From positions 1-37,432 of the forward strand of contig JAGLMC010000078.1 in assembly GCA_023140215.1 (NCBI GenBank): a stretch of 37,432 bases of DNA, written 5' to 3'. Made by a program: the position numbers and the translations under genes. Positions 9,353 through 17,335 of this stretch are shown one piece after another (within the stretch, counting starts at the first letter, position 1; each line of letters begins with the position of its first letter). A model generated the notes under the pieces. It was not told the DNA's origin. It worked only from the letters and a program-made list of their open reading frames with translations, and did not search any database. This stretch comes from Alphaproteobacteria bacterium. GTDB lineage: Bacteria; Pseudomonadota; Alphaproteobacteria; Micavibrionales; Micavibrionaceae.

Positions 9353-10327
9353 TTAATTTTGTTTACATTCACTGGTTTTATAATTGTAATAACAACTTGG
9401 ATTTGGACATACATGTTCTGGAAAAGTTTCACTGTTTTGAATTATTACATGCCCGCTACTTCCGACATTTTTTATAACAACAGTTACCATAAGCCCTGTC
9501 GGAATTGGAGGATTAAAACATTTATGCCCTAAAGTTCCTATTAACATACGATTTAAATAGTTTTCTTTTGACGAGTCAAAGTTTACATAGGGGTATTCAT
9601 TAACGTTTGTGGATGAATTGTTGGCTAGATTAATATAATCAGAGGTAATCATTGTCTTTGAAGGTGAGCAGGTTTTTGGTAGTGATCTTGGATCACGAAC
9701 TGCTAATTCTTCAAAACTCATAAACAGGTCATCTACGGCAAAGTCACGACACTTTGATAGATAATACATGCTGTTCATAAAAAGGCAGTCATAATTTCCT
9801 GATCCTATTGATGCGGAAATGGAATTATTTTGTCCATCGGCAGAGCCTCCAAGAAAATCATGTTTAAAATTTGAATCTACGTATTTTTTTAGACTATCGA
9901 GTACGAGTATCTCAAGAGCATTATCAAGACTGGTATTTCCTAATATTGTTTCGGAGAAAAAAGAGCCGACAGATTTAGCTGTTCTACTTACAATTTGATC
10001 AAAACATGTGTATTCCAAAACACTGTCCGGTTTACGTATAACTGTTTGACCGGTTACATTTTCCCGTTCAGCTTCAATAAGTGCTCTGGAGTAAATCTGG
10101 TTCATGAAGTCTGCATCGCATGCGCCACTAGTGCTTTTGCCAGCATTTTCTCCTGTAATATTTGGCCCGTCACTTGGATCAAAAGAATCATTAATAGTTT
10201 TAGGTGTAATGCAAGGAAGACCGGCAATACAAGCTGCACTAGCTTCAAAGGAAATCAAACATGCAAAAAGACACAGCATTGCTTTGATACCGAATGTTTT
10301 TGTATGTGATTTTAAGTTATTTTGCAT
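9353..10327 (-). CDS. Exported cysteine-rich protein of unknown function (paralogue 2)
   Basis: A 324-aa tandem paralogue of the preceding entry, clearly diverged but with the shared blocks and cysteines in the same order (CDADFMNQIYSRALIEAERE, KPDSVLEYTCFD, FSET, SLDNALEILV, FLGG, KCRDF, LPKTCSP, HVCPNPSCYYNYKTSEC). The signal peptide spans about residues 1-31 with cleavage near ASA. A glycine/serine/asparagine-rich stretch in the middle and a 30-40 residue spacer before SGACD differ from paralogue 1. Its start lies 14 bp after the small exported protein gene, so they are probably one operon. Function unknown. Confidence 0.85.
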   Translation of the reverse strand: MQNNLKSHTKTFGIKAMLCLFACLISFEASAACIAGLPCITPKTINDSFDPSDGPNITGENAGKSTSGACDADFMNQIYSRALIEAERENVTGQTVIRKPDSVLEYTCFDQIVSRTAKSVGSFFSETILGNTSLDNALEILVLDSLKKYVDSNFKHDFLGGSADGQNNSISASIGSGNYDCLFMNSMYYLSKCRDFAVDDLFMSFEELAVRDPRSLPKTCSPSKTMITSDYINLANNSSTNVNEYPYVNFDSSKENYLNRMLIGTLGHKCFNPPIPTGLMVTVVIKNVGSSGHVIIQNSETFPEHVCPNPSCYYNYKTSECKQN

Positions 10328-10341
10328 TCAATTCCGCCTGT

Positions 10342-10776
10342 TTACTTTGACAGTATATACTGTGATTGCTTCGGTTCCCAGATATATACGTCATAATCAA
10401 AGTCGTTAAGTATATTTTTAAATGCAAAAATGTTTCGAATGCCATGTTTAGTAGTATTTCCAATCATTAAATGCTTTGCCTGTATTTCTGCAAGTTCTAT
10501 TATTTTATTGTTACTTTCAGCTAAGATTTTATATATGCAATGGCTTTTTAAATTCATACAGTCCTCAGGTCTGACAATAAATTCATCAATACCATCCTCG
10601 TTAACATCTATTCTTGCAATGTCCGGAGTATATGTCACAAAATTATTTATAAGTTTTTGTGATCTTTTGCTGAGAGTTTGATTAAAAACAAGCCTTTCCG
10701 ATGCAAGCGCAGATATGCATATATTAATGGCTATAAAAAGTATTCCAAATCCAATAATAAAAATTCTTTTATTCAT
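10342..10776 (-). CDS. Small exported hypothetical protein with acidic calcium-loop-like motif
   Basis: A 144-aa protein with an N-terminal hydrophobic segment (residues about 5-25, a signal peptide or anchor) ending near ALA. Residues about 53-66 read DIARIDVNEDGIDEF, which resembles the DxNxDGxDE calcium-binding loop of FG-GAP/VCBS-type repeats. Two cysteines (CMNLKSHC) are seven residues apart. It is the first gene of the probable unit with the two cysteine-rich paralogues, 14 bp upstream of the second. No family recognised. Repeat R1 copy 1 lies just upstream. Confidence 0.75.
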   Translation of the reverse strand: MNKRIFIIGFGILFIAINICISALASERLVFNQTLSKRSQKLINNFVTYTPDIARIDVNEDGIDEFIVRPEDCMNLKSHCIYKILAESNNKIIELAEIQAKHLMIGNTTKHGIRNIFAFKNILNDFDYDVYIWEPKQSQYILSK

Positions 10777-10851
10777 GAGAATACTGCCCCGATTATATAT
10801 CCTCTATAAGTTTAACAAATTAGCACGTAAATTTGCAAAAATTTTAAAATA

Positions 10852-10995
10852 TAGTGTTTTTAAATAGGAATCGTACAGATTCTATTTAAAATTGTACCGT
10901 GCGACTGCACGGCGGGCGTAAGCCCGAAGCATGTCCGGCGTTTGAGGACTTGCATTAAAAATATCAGGTTTTTAGTGCAAATTATTATACTTAGA
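10852..10995 (-). repeat. R1 dispersed repeat, copy 1 (four-hairpin 3' element)
   Basis: A 144-bp unit that aligns without gaps and at about 90% identity to 22545-22688. Hairpins on the plus strand: A 10861-10888 (GAATC stem extended by TAAATA/TATTTA around one bulge), B 10897-10912 (CCGTGC, loop GACT, GCACGG), C 10913-10926 (CGGGC, loop GTAA, GCCCG) and D 10950-10980 (12-bp AT-rich stem, 7-nt loop). It lies 15 bp past the DUF3126 stop, on the 3' side of that gene. Read on the minus strand, hairpin B is followed by TACAATTTT, so it could act as a terminator. Confidence 0.85.
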
Positions 10996-11010
10996 GTTGA
11001 AAAAGGGTTT

Positions 11011-11238
11011 TTATATTGTAGCCGGTAGGTCAATATCAAGAATTGCCATGTTAAAATTATAGGAAATTTCACCGTCTTCATCATCTTTATAGATTAGGCC
11101 TATAAATTCACCATTGAGAATAACCTCAACGGAGTCTGTTGCTTTTTCACGCATTTTTAAAGCGATGTCTTTAACACCAAATGTTTGTTGTAAATAGGAT
11201 TGAAGTCTTGGAACTTCAACCGGATCAATTACTGCCAT
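11011..11238 (-). CDS. DUF3126 family protein
   Basis: A 75-aa soluble protein matching, by recall, the small alphaproteobacterial DUF3126 family: N-terminal PVEVPRLQSYLQQTFG, a middle VEVILNGEFIGLIYKDDEDGE and the C-terminal ISYNFNMAILDIDL. The role of the family is unknown. A good Shine-Dalgarno (GGAG, 9 nt before the ATG) supports the start. Single gene between olsA and repeat R1. Confidence 0.85.
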   Translation of the reverse strand: MAVIDPVEVPRLQSYLQQTFGVKDIALKMREKATDSVEVILNGEFIGLIYKDDEDGEISYNFNMAILDIDLPATI

Positions 11239-11320
11239 GATAGTTTCTCCTTTAGAATATTATTTTTTAATTTACAGTTTAGTTTATAATTGATTTTTGT
11301 ATTCGAGACACGCACTTTAA

Positions 11321-12082
11321 TTATAATCCACTGTTTACGGCTTCGTAGCATGCTTTGGCAAGTACTTTTCTGTCATTATAATCACTTGCTTTTAATGTGG
11401 GATGAAAGGTAATGCGGATTTTTGTTTTTGTTATTTTAGCAAATCTGGTTAAATGTTTGCTCAATTCTATATCATCATCAAATGGCCATGCATATATATT
11501 ATGTTCTTCTTTTGATTGTGGTGCATGTCCGTCAATTTCAAGAATTTTGATGGTTACAGGTTGTATATAAAGATTTTCATTATTATCGTTAATAGCTAGA
11601 GAAAACAGGCTGGACTTAAATGGTAGCACATTAAGTCCACTGGTTGATGTGCCTTCCGGAAAAATAATAAGACTATCTCCTGCGTTTATGCGTTCTTGCA
11701 GGATATTTACATGATTTCCCGTTGCTGATCGTTTGCGCTGAATGAATACTGTTTGAACAAGTGTGGCAAGGTATCCAAAAACCGGCCATTTTGCGACTTC
11801 ACTTTTTGAAACAAAGGAGGCTTTTATAATGCTGCCTAGTAGGGGAATATCAAGATAAGAGAGGTGGTTACTCATAAAAAGAGTTTGCTTGTCGAAACTG
11901 GGCTTTCCGATTATCTCATAATTAAGTTTGAAAACAGAACAAATAGAAGCATTCCAAAGACGTGGTAGGTGATATGAATGCTTTCCCTTTGTGAAAAGTA
12001 GAACAAGGCTTTGAGTAGGGATTACCAATAAACAAAACAAGAAAAAGTAAAAGAATTTAAGTATAACTCTAAATGATGTCAT
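11321..12082 (-). CDS. olsA: Lyso-ornithine lipid O-acyltransferase (PlsC family)
   Basis: A 253-aa membrane-bound acyltransferase of the PlsC family. A hydrophobic anchor covers about residues 8-30. The catalytic HX4D motif is NHLSYLD (His73, Asp78), followed by FIQRKR and FPEGTS (about 141-146), the glycerol-phosphate-type acceptor and acyl motifs. The sequence alone would also fit a 1-acylglycerol-3-phosphate acyltransferase. The choice of OlsA rests on tight coupling to the upstream olsB-like gene (TAATG, one shared base), the standard arrangement for ornithine-lipid synthesis. Confidence 0.8.
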   Translation of the reverse strand: MTSFRVILKFFYFFLFCLLVIPTQSLVLLFTKGKHSYHLPRLWNASICSVFKLNYEIIGKPSFDKQTLFMSNHLSYLDIPLLGSIIKASFVSKSEVAKWPVFGYLATLVQTVFIQRKRSATGNHVNILQERINAGDSLIIFPEGTSTSGLNVLPFKSSLFSLAINDNNENLYIQPVTIKILEIDGHAPQSKEEHNIYAWPFDDDIELSKHLTRFAKITKTKIRITFHPTLKASDYNDRKVLAKACYEAVNSGL

Positions 12083-12936
12083 TAGCTATCTTTTTTGTCA
12101 GATGATTGTTCAGATTGTTCTTGAGATGGAGTTGGTACTATTGTTTTTTGGTTTTTACGTTCATAATGATTAAGGTAGCGCTCGGATAATAGGTGAGTTT
12201 GTGCAACGATACATATATCCGTAGTGTTAAATTGCTTGTCAATAACTGCACCATCACCAATGCTGGCACCAAGGCGTAAATAGCCCTTTATCAGTGGAGG
12301 TAATGCAGAAAAGGCTTTGCGTTGATTTAAGTCTTTTTTTGGAATGATATTCATATCAACATAATGTTTATCTAATGCGCGTGGGCATATATCTTCAGGG
12401 GAAACATGAAAGTGGTATAAATATGAAAGCTGTGCAGAAAGATGGTCAATGTCTGTGCCATGTAGGCTGGCACATCCGAACATAATATCTATTTTGTAAT
12501 TACTAACAAATTCGGCAATTCCTTGCCAAAGCATGTTAAGAATAGGGCGTGTGCGATATTCTTGAAGCACACATGAACGACCAAGTTCTAACACAGAAGC
12601 GTTTGTATTTAGCAGGCTGGTTAAATCAAATTCATTGCTTGTATAAAACTGACCATATTCTTTAGCACGTTCTTGACGGAGAAGACGGTATGTCCCAACT
12701 ATTTTTTCATGGCCACTTAAACTATCAACAACGATTAAATGATCTGTATATTTATCGTAATCATCAATATCAAGTTGTGTAATTTTCATTTCAGCACTTG
12801 GCTTTGCACCATATTCTTCATAAAAAACTTTATATCGCAAACGTTGTGCCGCCTCAATTTCATCTGGCGATTCAGTTAAGCGCACAACAACAGCACTTGT
12901 ATTTATGGATTTTGTACGTGAAGATTCTAACGACAT
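12082..12936 (-). CDS. olsB: L-ornithine N-alpha-acyltransferase (GNAT family)
   Basis: First step of ornithine-lipid synthesis: transfer of a 3-hydroxyacyl chain from acyl-ACP to ornithine. The 284-aa protein has the hallmarks of the OlsB-type acetyltransferase family: AAQRLRYKVFYEEYGA near residue 30, then the VGTYRLLRQ segment, ELGRSCVLQEYRTRPILNMLW, and a FGCASLHG segment. After it come PPLIKGYLRLGA and GDGAVIDKQFNTTDICIV. A hydrophilic Gln/Ser-rich tail of about 25 residues is extra. The stop overlaps the olsA start by one base. Confidence 0.82.
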   Translation of the reverse strand: MSLESSRTKSINTSAVVVRLTESPDEIEAAQRLRYKVFYEEYGAKPSAEMKITQLDIDDYDKYTDHLIVVDSLSGHEKIVGTYRLLRQERAKEYGQFYTSNEFDLTSLLNTNASVLELGRSCVLQEYRTRPILNMLWQGIAEFVSNYKIDIMFGCASLHGTDIDHLSAQLSYLYHFHVSPEDICPRALDKHYVDMNIIPKKDLNQRKAFSALPPLIKGYLRLGASIGDGAVIDKQFNTTDICIVAQTHLLSERYLNHYERKNQKTIVPTPSQEQSEQSSDKKDS

Positions 12937-12979
12937 ATGATTGTTTGGTTTTTATTTTTTAACAATGGTATCTATAAAT

Positions 12980-14182
12980 TTAACGAATGTAGATATGAAC
13001 TTCATTTGTTGAAGCTTCTTTACTTTCTCCATACGAAAGATCTATGCGCTCTAAAGGAAGTCCCATTTGTGTAAGAGTACGCAATACACGCTCGGCATTT
13101 CTGCGTGCACGTGTGCTTTCAATGGCAATCTCGGCAGCATTACCGGTTGAAGGATGCACAGCAATAAGATCAAATCTGGCATTAGGATAGCGTTCAAGAG
13201 CTTCATTAATTGCCATATAAATAGGTTGCTCATATTTAACATTAGGACGGTCAAAACGAATTTTTGCCAGTGGACGCGGATTTGATGGAGCTAACGACTC
13301 TGCATTGGACGAGGACGAGGATGTCGCTGTGCTTTCTGTATCTGCAATGTCACTATTGATATTCCCAACATTAAATGCTTTTGCATTTGCAAATGGATGA
13401 TTAGCTAGACTCTTTCCGAACAAGTCACCATGTATTACTCCCAGAGATAATGTCCGTAAGTTATTACGTTCAGAACTGAGATAAGAACTTGTGCGAGTAA
13501 TATCGTCATTAACATTGTTAAGAATACGTTCAATGATTACGAGTGTATTGTTTGTGGAATCTTCAAGCTTTGTAAGTTTAACATGATCTTCTTCAATAGC
13601 TCCTGAAAGACTATAAGTAGCCCGTGTGGATTCCAGTAAGAAAGATGCTTCTGATGCAATGCCGGCAGCACTAACAGCAAGGCGGTTTAGCTGAGTAACA
13701 CTTCCAGAAAGATTGTCCAGATTAGCCTGAGCTGTGTTTACTTTTTTCAATAGACGCGGATTTCCGGGAGTAGTTCCGGATTGTAATTGTGTATTGATTG
13801 TAGCAATAGCTGCATAATATTCTGAGGCTTTGTTTTCATTTTTTCTTTGTAGCAAGCTTAACTCTGAAGACAATCCGCTTACATTGGATTGTAAGCTATG
13901 TAGCTCGCCATCCAGCACATTAATTTTATGTGCTACGTGTGTGGATGTTGGTGAATAATAGTCACGTCCAACAATTTCACTAGGATATATTTCACGAACT
14001 TGTACAGGCTTGCTGTATACTTTGTCTCTTATATCTTCAGGAATAGGAGAATTATAAATTACTAACGGTGGCCGTTTAACCTGTTCCTGCGCAAGAGCTG
14101 GAGAGAGGTTAAATAGCGAAATGATTAAAAACCCTGATAGGGCAAGAAGACTATTCCGGAAGCTCATGTGTTTTCTGACCAT
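12980..14182 (-). CDS. Exported envelope protein with helical middle and OmpA-like C-terminus
   Basis: A 400-aa protein. A signal peptide (hydrophobic to about residue 30, ending ALAQ) precedes a proline-rich stretch. Residues about 75-255 are rich in Leu/Ser/Asn/Glu heptads and look like coiled coil, then comes a Ser/Thr/Ala linker. The last 90 residues (RFDLIAVHP, STRARRNAERVLRTLTQMGLP, ERIDLSYGES, EVHIYIR) resemble the OmpA C-terminal peptidoglycan-associating fold. This suggests an outer-membrane or periplasmic protein that reaches the cell wall; the evidence is pattern-level only. ATG 14167 (MSFRNS) is an alternative start giving a cleaner signal peptide. It lies 43 bp upstream of olsB. 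Confidence 0.72.
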   Translation of the reverse strand: MVRKHMSFRNSLLALSGFLIISLFNLSPALAQEQVKRPPLVIYNSPIPEDIRDKVYSKPVQVREIYPSEIVGRDYYSPTSTHVAHKINVLDGELHSLQSNVSGLSSELSLLQRKNENKASEYYAAIATINTQLQSGTTPGNPRLLKKVNTAQANLDNLSGSVTQLNRLAVSAAGIASEASFLLESTRATYSLSGAIEEDHVKLTKLEDSTNNTLVIIERILNNVNDDITRTSSYLSSERNNLRTLSLGVIHGDLFGKSLANHPFANAKAFNVGNINSDIADTESTATSSSSSNAESLAPSNPRPLAKIRFDRPNVKYEQPIYMAINEALERYPNARFDLIAVHPSTGNAAEIAIESTRARRNAERVLRTLTQMGLPLERIDLSYGESKEASTNEVHIYIR

Positions 14183-14437
14183 ATTTATTTACTTAAAGAG
14201 TTATTGAAAACTTGTTAACTTGTATCAATGGAGTAAAATTATCAATAGAGCAAAATAGATTCTACTTCCTAAATTCACCTGAGTATAACATTGCTTTAAA
14301 AGCATTATGTGTCAAGTATTAGCCATATTTTTTTATATTTAATTATGTGATTAATGTTGATCTGCGAATGATAGGCTTGCATTAAAAATTTATATCAAGT
14401 AATGTCTGCCCGCATTTTGCAGAGGAATATACCTCAT

Positions 14438-14514
14438 GCACCCGTAGCTCAACTGGATAGAGTACCTGACTACGAATCAGGCGGTTGGAGGTTCGAATCC
14501 TCCCGGGTGCGCCA
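14438..14514 (+). tRNA. tRNA-Arg (anticodon ACG)
   Basis: A complete cloverleaf of 77 bases including an encoded CCA. The acceptor stem GCACCCG pairs with CGGGTGC. The anticodon stem CCTGA/TCAGG encloses CTACGAA, giving anticodon ACG (Arg, CGN codons after A-to-I editing). The T arm has GGAGG, TTCGAAT and CCTCC. It is the only plus-strand gene between 4245 and 26651. A weak promoter candidate is TTGCAT (14377-14382) with TAATGT 17 nt later. No intrinsic terminator is obvious in the 51 bp before hisIE ends. Confidence 0.97.
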
Positions 14515-14565
14515 TTTTGAAATCACCTCCATTAATTGACCTTAACGCCTTGAAAGGTAACGCTC

Positions 14566-15198
14566 TTAAGAATTATGTCTATTTTTTAAAACTTGGCAAA
14601 CATCATTAATGTTTAATTTGGCATCTTCTAATAAGATTAAAATGTGAAAAATTAAATCAGCAGTTTCATTTAAAATTTCTTTCTTATTGCCAATTATGTG
14701 TGCAAGAGATAATTCTACGCCTTCTTCGCCGACTTTTTGTGCGATGCGTTTAGAACCTTTCTGAAATAATTCTACAGTATAACTGTTTTCAGATTTTTCT
14801 TTCCGGCGTTTTTTAATGATGAGAGAAAGTTTATTTAAAAAGGTCACAGATTCTTTATCATCATCACTATCATTATCACCAAAGCAGGTTTGTGTTCCAG
14901 TATGACATACAGGGCCGTTAGGGCGCGCTTGAACGAGAAGGGTATCATCGTCACAATCAAGCTGTATAGATACAAAATCAAGCGTATTGCCTGATGTTTC
15001 ACCTTTCATCCATAGGCGATTTTTAGATCGACTAAAAAATGTAACATATCCACTTTCTTGAGTTTTCTTTAATGCAGCTTTGTTCATATAGCCGAGCATG
15101 AGAACGGTTTTGTTATTAGCGTCTTGAATTATTGCAGGTAGTAAACTACCTCCTTTATCCCAATTAGGTTGTTCAATATCAATTATATTCATTTTCAT
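14566..15198 (-). CDS. hisIE: Phosphoribosyl-AMP cyclohydrolase / phosphoribosyl-ATP pyrophosphatase fusion
   Basis: Carries out the second and third steps of histidine synthesis. The N-terminal HisI domain (about 1-108) has WDKGGSLLPAII, GYMNKAAL, FFSRSK and the metal/zinc residues of LDCDDD and CHTGTQTC. The C-terminal HisE domain (about 118-210) has KGSKRIAQKVGEEGVELSLA and NETADLIFHILILL. The fused form is typical of gammaproteobacteria and Bacteroidetes, whereas alphaproteobacteria usually have separate genes. The first ATG (15198) overlaps the stop of a five-codon frame as ATGA, and the second ATG (15192) is also possible. Last gene of the his operon. Confidence 0.95.
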   Translation of the reverse strand: MKMNIIDIEQPNWDKGGSLLPAIIQDANNKTVLMLGYMNKAALKKTQESGYVTFFSRSKNRLWMKGETSGNTLDFVSIQLDCDDDTLLVQARPNGPVCHTGTQTCFGDNDSDDDKESVTFLNKLSLIIKKRRKEKSENSYTVELFQKGSKRIAQKVGEEGVELSLAHIIGNKKEILNETADLIFHILILLEDAKLNINDVCQVLKNRHNS

Positions 15199-15253
15199 TT
15201 ACTTTCTAACATTGTCGTTTGTTCCTTGTTAGTAAAGCAAAGTCAAACGACTA
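15184..15253 (-). repeat. R2 repeat copy B: intercistronic element with two interleaved stems
   Basis: Lies between the hisF stop and the hisIE start and overlaps the first codons of hisIE. On the plus strand: box 15184-15202, arm a CTTTCTAACA (15202-15211), arm b GTCGTTTG (15214-15221), arm a' TGTTAGTAAAG (15227-15237), arm b' CAAACGAC (15244-15251). a pairs with a' with one bulged T, and b with b' perfectly. Compared with copy A, a G-C pair in stem a becomes A-T and an A-T pair in stem b becomes G-C. Read as RNA it also holds AAGGAA 9 nt before a five-codon frame (MLESK, 15212-15195) that ends on the hisIE start. Confidence 0.62.
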
Positions 15254-15258
15254 TATTG

Positions 15259-16026
15259 TTATGATCTAACTTCTATATTCTGATTTTTAAGATATGTTTT
15301 TAAATCCGGTATAGAAAGTTGATTGCTGTGAAAAACACTAGCTGCCAATGCTCCATCTACATTGGCTTTTTTAAAAACATCCATAAAATCTTGTTTTTTT
15401 CCTGCGCCACCTGATGCAATGAGTGGAATGGTTAAAACCTCACGCATAATTTTAAGTTGTTCTATATCATATCCTTGATGCATTCCGTCATTATTCATAC
15501 AATTCATAACAATTTCACCTGCTCCTAAATTTTGCACATGCTGCACCCAATCCAATGTATTGTGCTTGGATTTCAAGGTCTTGTTTGCATCTCCTGTATA
15601 TTGATAAACAACATAATCACCATTTTCTTTACGGCTATCCACTCCGACTACAACACATTGAGCGCCAAGGGTTTCTGCAAGTTCGGTAATAAAATCCGGC
15701 CGTTCCAGCGCAGGGGAATTAATAGATATTTTATCTGCCCCGTCGTTCAGTATTTTTTGCGCATCACTAAGATTGCGAATGCCACCTGCTACACAGAATG
15801 GTATATTAATAAATCGTGCAATTTTATTAACCCAGCTTTTATCAACTACGCGTCCATCACTACTGGCTGTAATATCATATAACACCAACTCATCCGCACC
15901 TTCATCAGTATATTTTTGTGCCAGATCACAAATATCGCCCATGTCACGGTGATTGCGAAATTGCACGCCCTTAACCACACGGCCATCTTTTACATCAAGA
16001 CAGGGAATGATGCGTTTGGCTAGCAT
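15259..16026 (-). CDS. hisF: Imidazole glycerol phosphate synthase cyclase subunit
   Basis: With HisH, makes imidazole glycerol phosphate and AICAR from PRFAR and glutamine-derived ammonia. It is a (beta/alpha)8 barrel of about 255 aa with [15 protein letters not shown] (catalytic Asp11), [35 protein letters not shown] (second catalytic Asp) and LIASGGAG. The start is placed at 16026 rather than the longer in-frame ATG at 16050. GGAGG sits 8 nt upstream of 16026, and MLAKRI is the universal HisF N-terminus. The gene then overlaps hisA by 7 bp. Confidence 0.96.
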   Translation of the reverse strand: MLAKRIIPCLDVKDGRVVKGVQFRNHRDMGDICDLAQKYTDEGADELVLYDITASSDGRVVDKSWVNKIARFINIPFCVAGGIRNLSDAQKILNDGADKISINSPALERPDFITELAETLGAQCVVVGVDSRKENGDYVVYQYTGDANKTLKSKHNTLDWVQHVQNLGAGEIVMNCMNNDGMHQGYDIEQLKIMREVLTIPLIASGGAGKKQDFMDVFKKANVDGALAASVFHSNQLSIPDLKTYLKNQNIEVRS

Positions 16027-16745
16027 GTTACTGCCTCCAATGCTTCGCATAAAGTGAAGGCTCCTTCGTAAAGAGCCTTGCCGATAATTACTCCATCGGT
16101 GGTGAGTGTTTTTAAGTCCTGTAATGTGCTAACACCACCGGAGGCTTGAATAGATAAATCAGGAAATTTTTGTATTAAGTCTTGATATAGTTCAAAATTA
16201 CAGCCCTGCATTGTGCCGTCTTTTGAAATATCAGTGCAAAGAATGTGCTTAATGCCTGCGTTTTGATAGTCTGTTAGAAAATCATTTATGTGGATTGTGC
16301 TACTTTCTTGCCAACCGGAAATAGAGATTTTATATATATTGTTTTGCTTTGTTACGTCAGCAGCAAGACAAATATAATTTGCACCAAATTTGGAGATTAT
16401 ATCTTTTATCAGATCGGGGTTTTTAACAGCCATAGATCCAATAACAACGCGGCTTGCTCCTGCATCAATTAAAGTCTGAACATCATCAAAATTACGAATG
16501 CCGCCACCTGTTTGAATCTTTAACCCACTCGCATTGATAATATTTTTAATCAGATTTACCTGACGATTTTCGGGGTTTTTTGCACCATCTAAATCAACAA
16601 TATGAATCCATTCCGCACCATCAGCTTTATAGGACTTGGCTATATTCACGGGAGTGGTTTCATAGATTGTTTTTTGTGCAAAAGCTCCCTTGTATAATCG
16701 TACGCATTTCCCATCAATCAAATCTATGGATGGATATATAATCAT
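16020..16745 (-). CDS. hisA: Phosphoribosylformimino-5-aminoimidazole carboxamide ribotide isomerase
   Basis: Amadori isomerisation of ProFAR to PRFAR. A 241-aa half-barrel-repeat protein with [14 protein letters not shown] (catalytic Asp8), [30 protein letters not shown], a [12 protein letters not shown] active-site segment and QASGGVS. From memory the sequence follows the E. coli type closely ([15 protein letters not shown]). It begins 2 bp after hisH ends and runs 7 bp into hisF. Confidence 0.96.
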   Translation of the reverse strand: MIIYPSIDLIDGKCVRLYKGAFAQKTIYETTPVNIAKSYKADGAEWIHIVDLDGAKNPENRQVNLIKNIINASGLKIQTGGGIRNFDDVQTLIDAGASRVVIGSMAVKNPDLIKDIISKFGANYICLAADVTKQNNIYKISISGWQESSTIHINDFLTDYQNAGIKHILCTDISKDGTMQGCNFELYQDLIQKFPDLSIQASGGVSTLQDLKTLTTDGVIIGKALYEGAFTLCEALEAVTC

Positions 16746-16747
16746 GA

Positions 16748-17335
16748 TTACATCTCCGTAAAGTTTTTAAGTAATTGTGCCCCTGCATTGCCGGAGCGTT
16801 CAGGATGAAATTGGCATCCCATGAAGTTATCTTGCACAACAACGGCAGAAAATGGCGTGCCATAATCTGTTTTACCAAATGTATAATTACCCGTTTCTGC
16901 ACGGTAAGAATGGACAAAATAAAAATAATTTTCATTTGTTATATTCTGTGTCAAAGGATGGGGCTTATTAAAAGATACGGTATTCCAACCCATATGCGGA
17001 ATAACTTCACATGTTTTCTTATCAAATTTGTTCACTGTGCTATCAATAATGTTAAGCATATCAATGTTACCTTCTTGTGATTGTTTGAATAGTAACTGCA
17101 TTCCCAGACATATGCCTAGTACAGGTTGAGTCAGAGCTTTCAAGCAATCTACAAGACAATGCTCATGTAATTGCATCATAGCGGATTTTGCTGCGCCAAC
17201 ACCGGGTAAAATAACGTGATCTGCATTGGCAATTAAATCAGAATCAATTGTTAAAATGCCTTTTATGCCAAGGCGTTCTAAAGCAAACATTACAGAAGCA
17301 ATATTTGCACCGCCGTAATTAACTATCGCAATCAT
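16748..17335 (-). CDS. hisH: Imidazole glycerol phosphate synthase glutaminase subunit
   Basis: Class I glutamine amidotransferase that feeds ammonia to HisF. The 195-aa protein has NYGGANIASV at the N-terminus, an oxyanion-strand ILPGVGAAKSAM, the nucleophile in GICLGMQ (Cys76), and the His/Glu pair in GCQFHPERSG near residues 176-178, so the triad is intact. The start overlaps the stop of hisCB by 4 bp (ATGA), and hisA starts 2 bp downstream. Confidence 0.96.
   Translation of the reverse strand: MIAIVNYGGANIASVMFALERLGIKGILTIDSDLIANADHVILPGVGAAKSAMMQLHEHCLVDCLKALTQPVLGICLGMQLLFKQSQEGNIDMLNIIDSTVNKFDKKTCEVIPHMGWNTVSFNKPHPLTQNITNENYFYFVHSYRAETGNYTFGKTDYGTPFSAVVVQDNFMGCQFHPERSGNAGAQLLKNFTEM

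Noticed and set aside
10860-11084. 74-codon frame across repeat R1 copy 1, a possible palindromic-element-type coding insertion
   Set aside because: It overlaps the DUF3126 gene in another frame and depends on the non-coding R1 repeat. Copy 2 has no matching gene and the hairpins explain the sequence better.
14438-14566. tRNA-Arg 3' end as integration site for a genomic island containing the his operon
   Set aside because: No integrase gene and no second copy of the tRNA 3' end was found in the window.
16027-16050. Longer HisF start at 16050
   Set aside because: The shorter start has GGAGG 8 nt upstream and gives the universal [13 protein letters not shown]-terminus.
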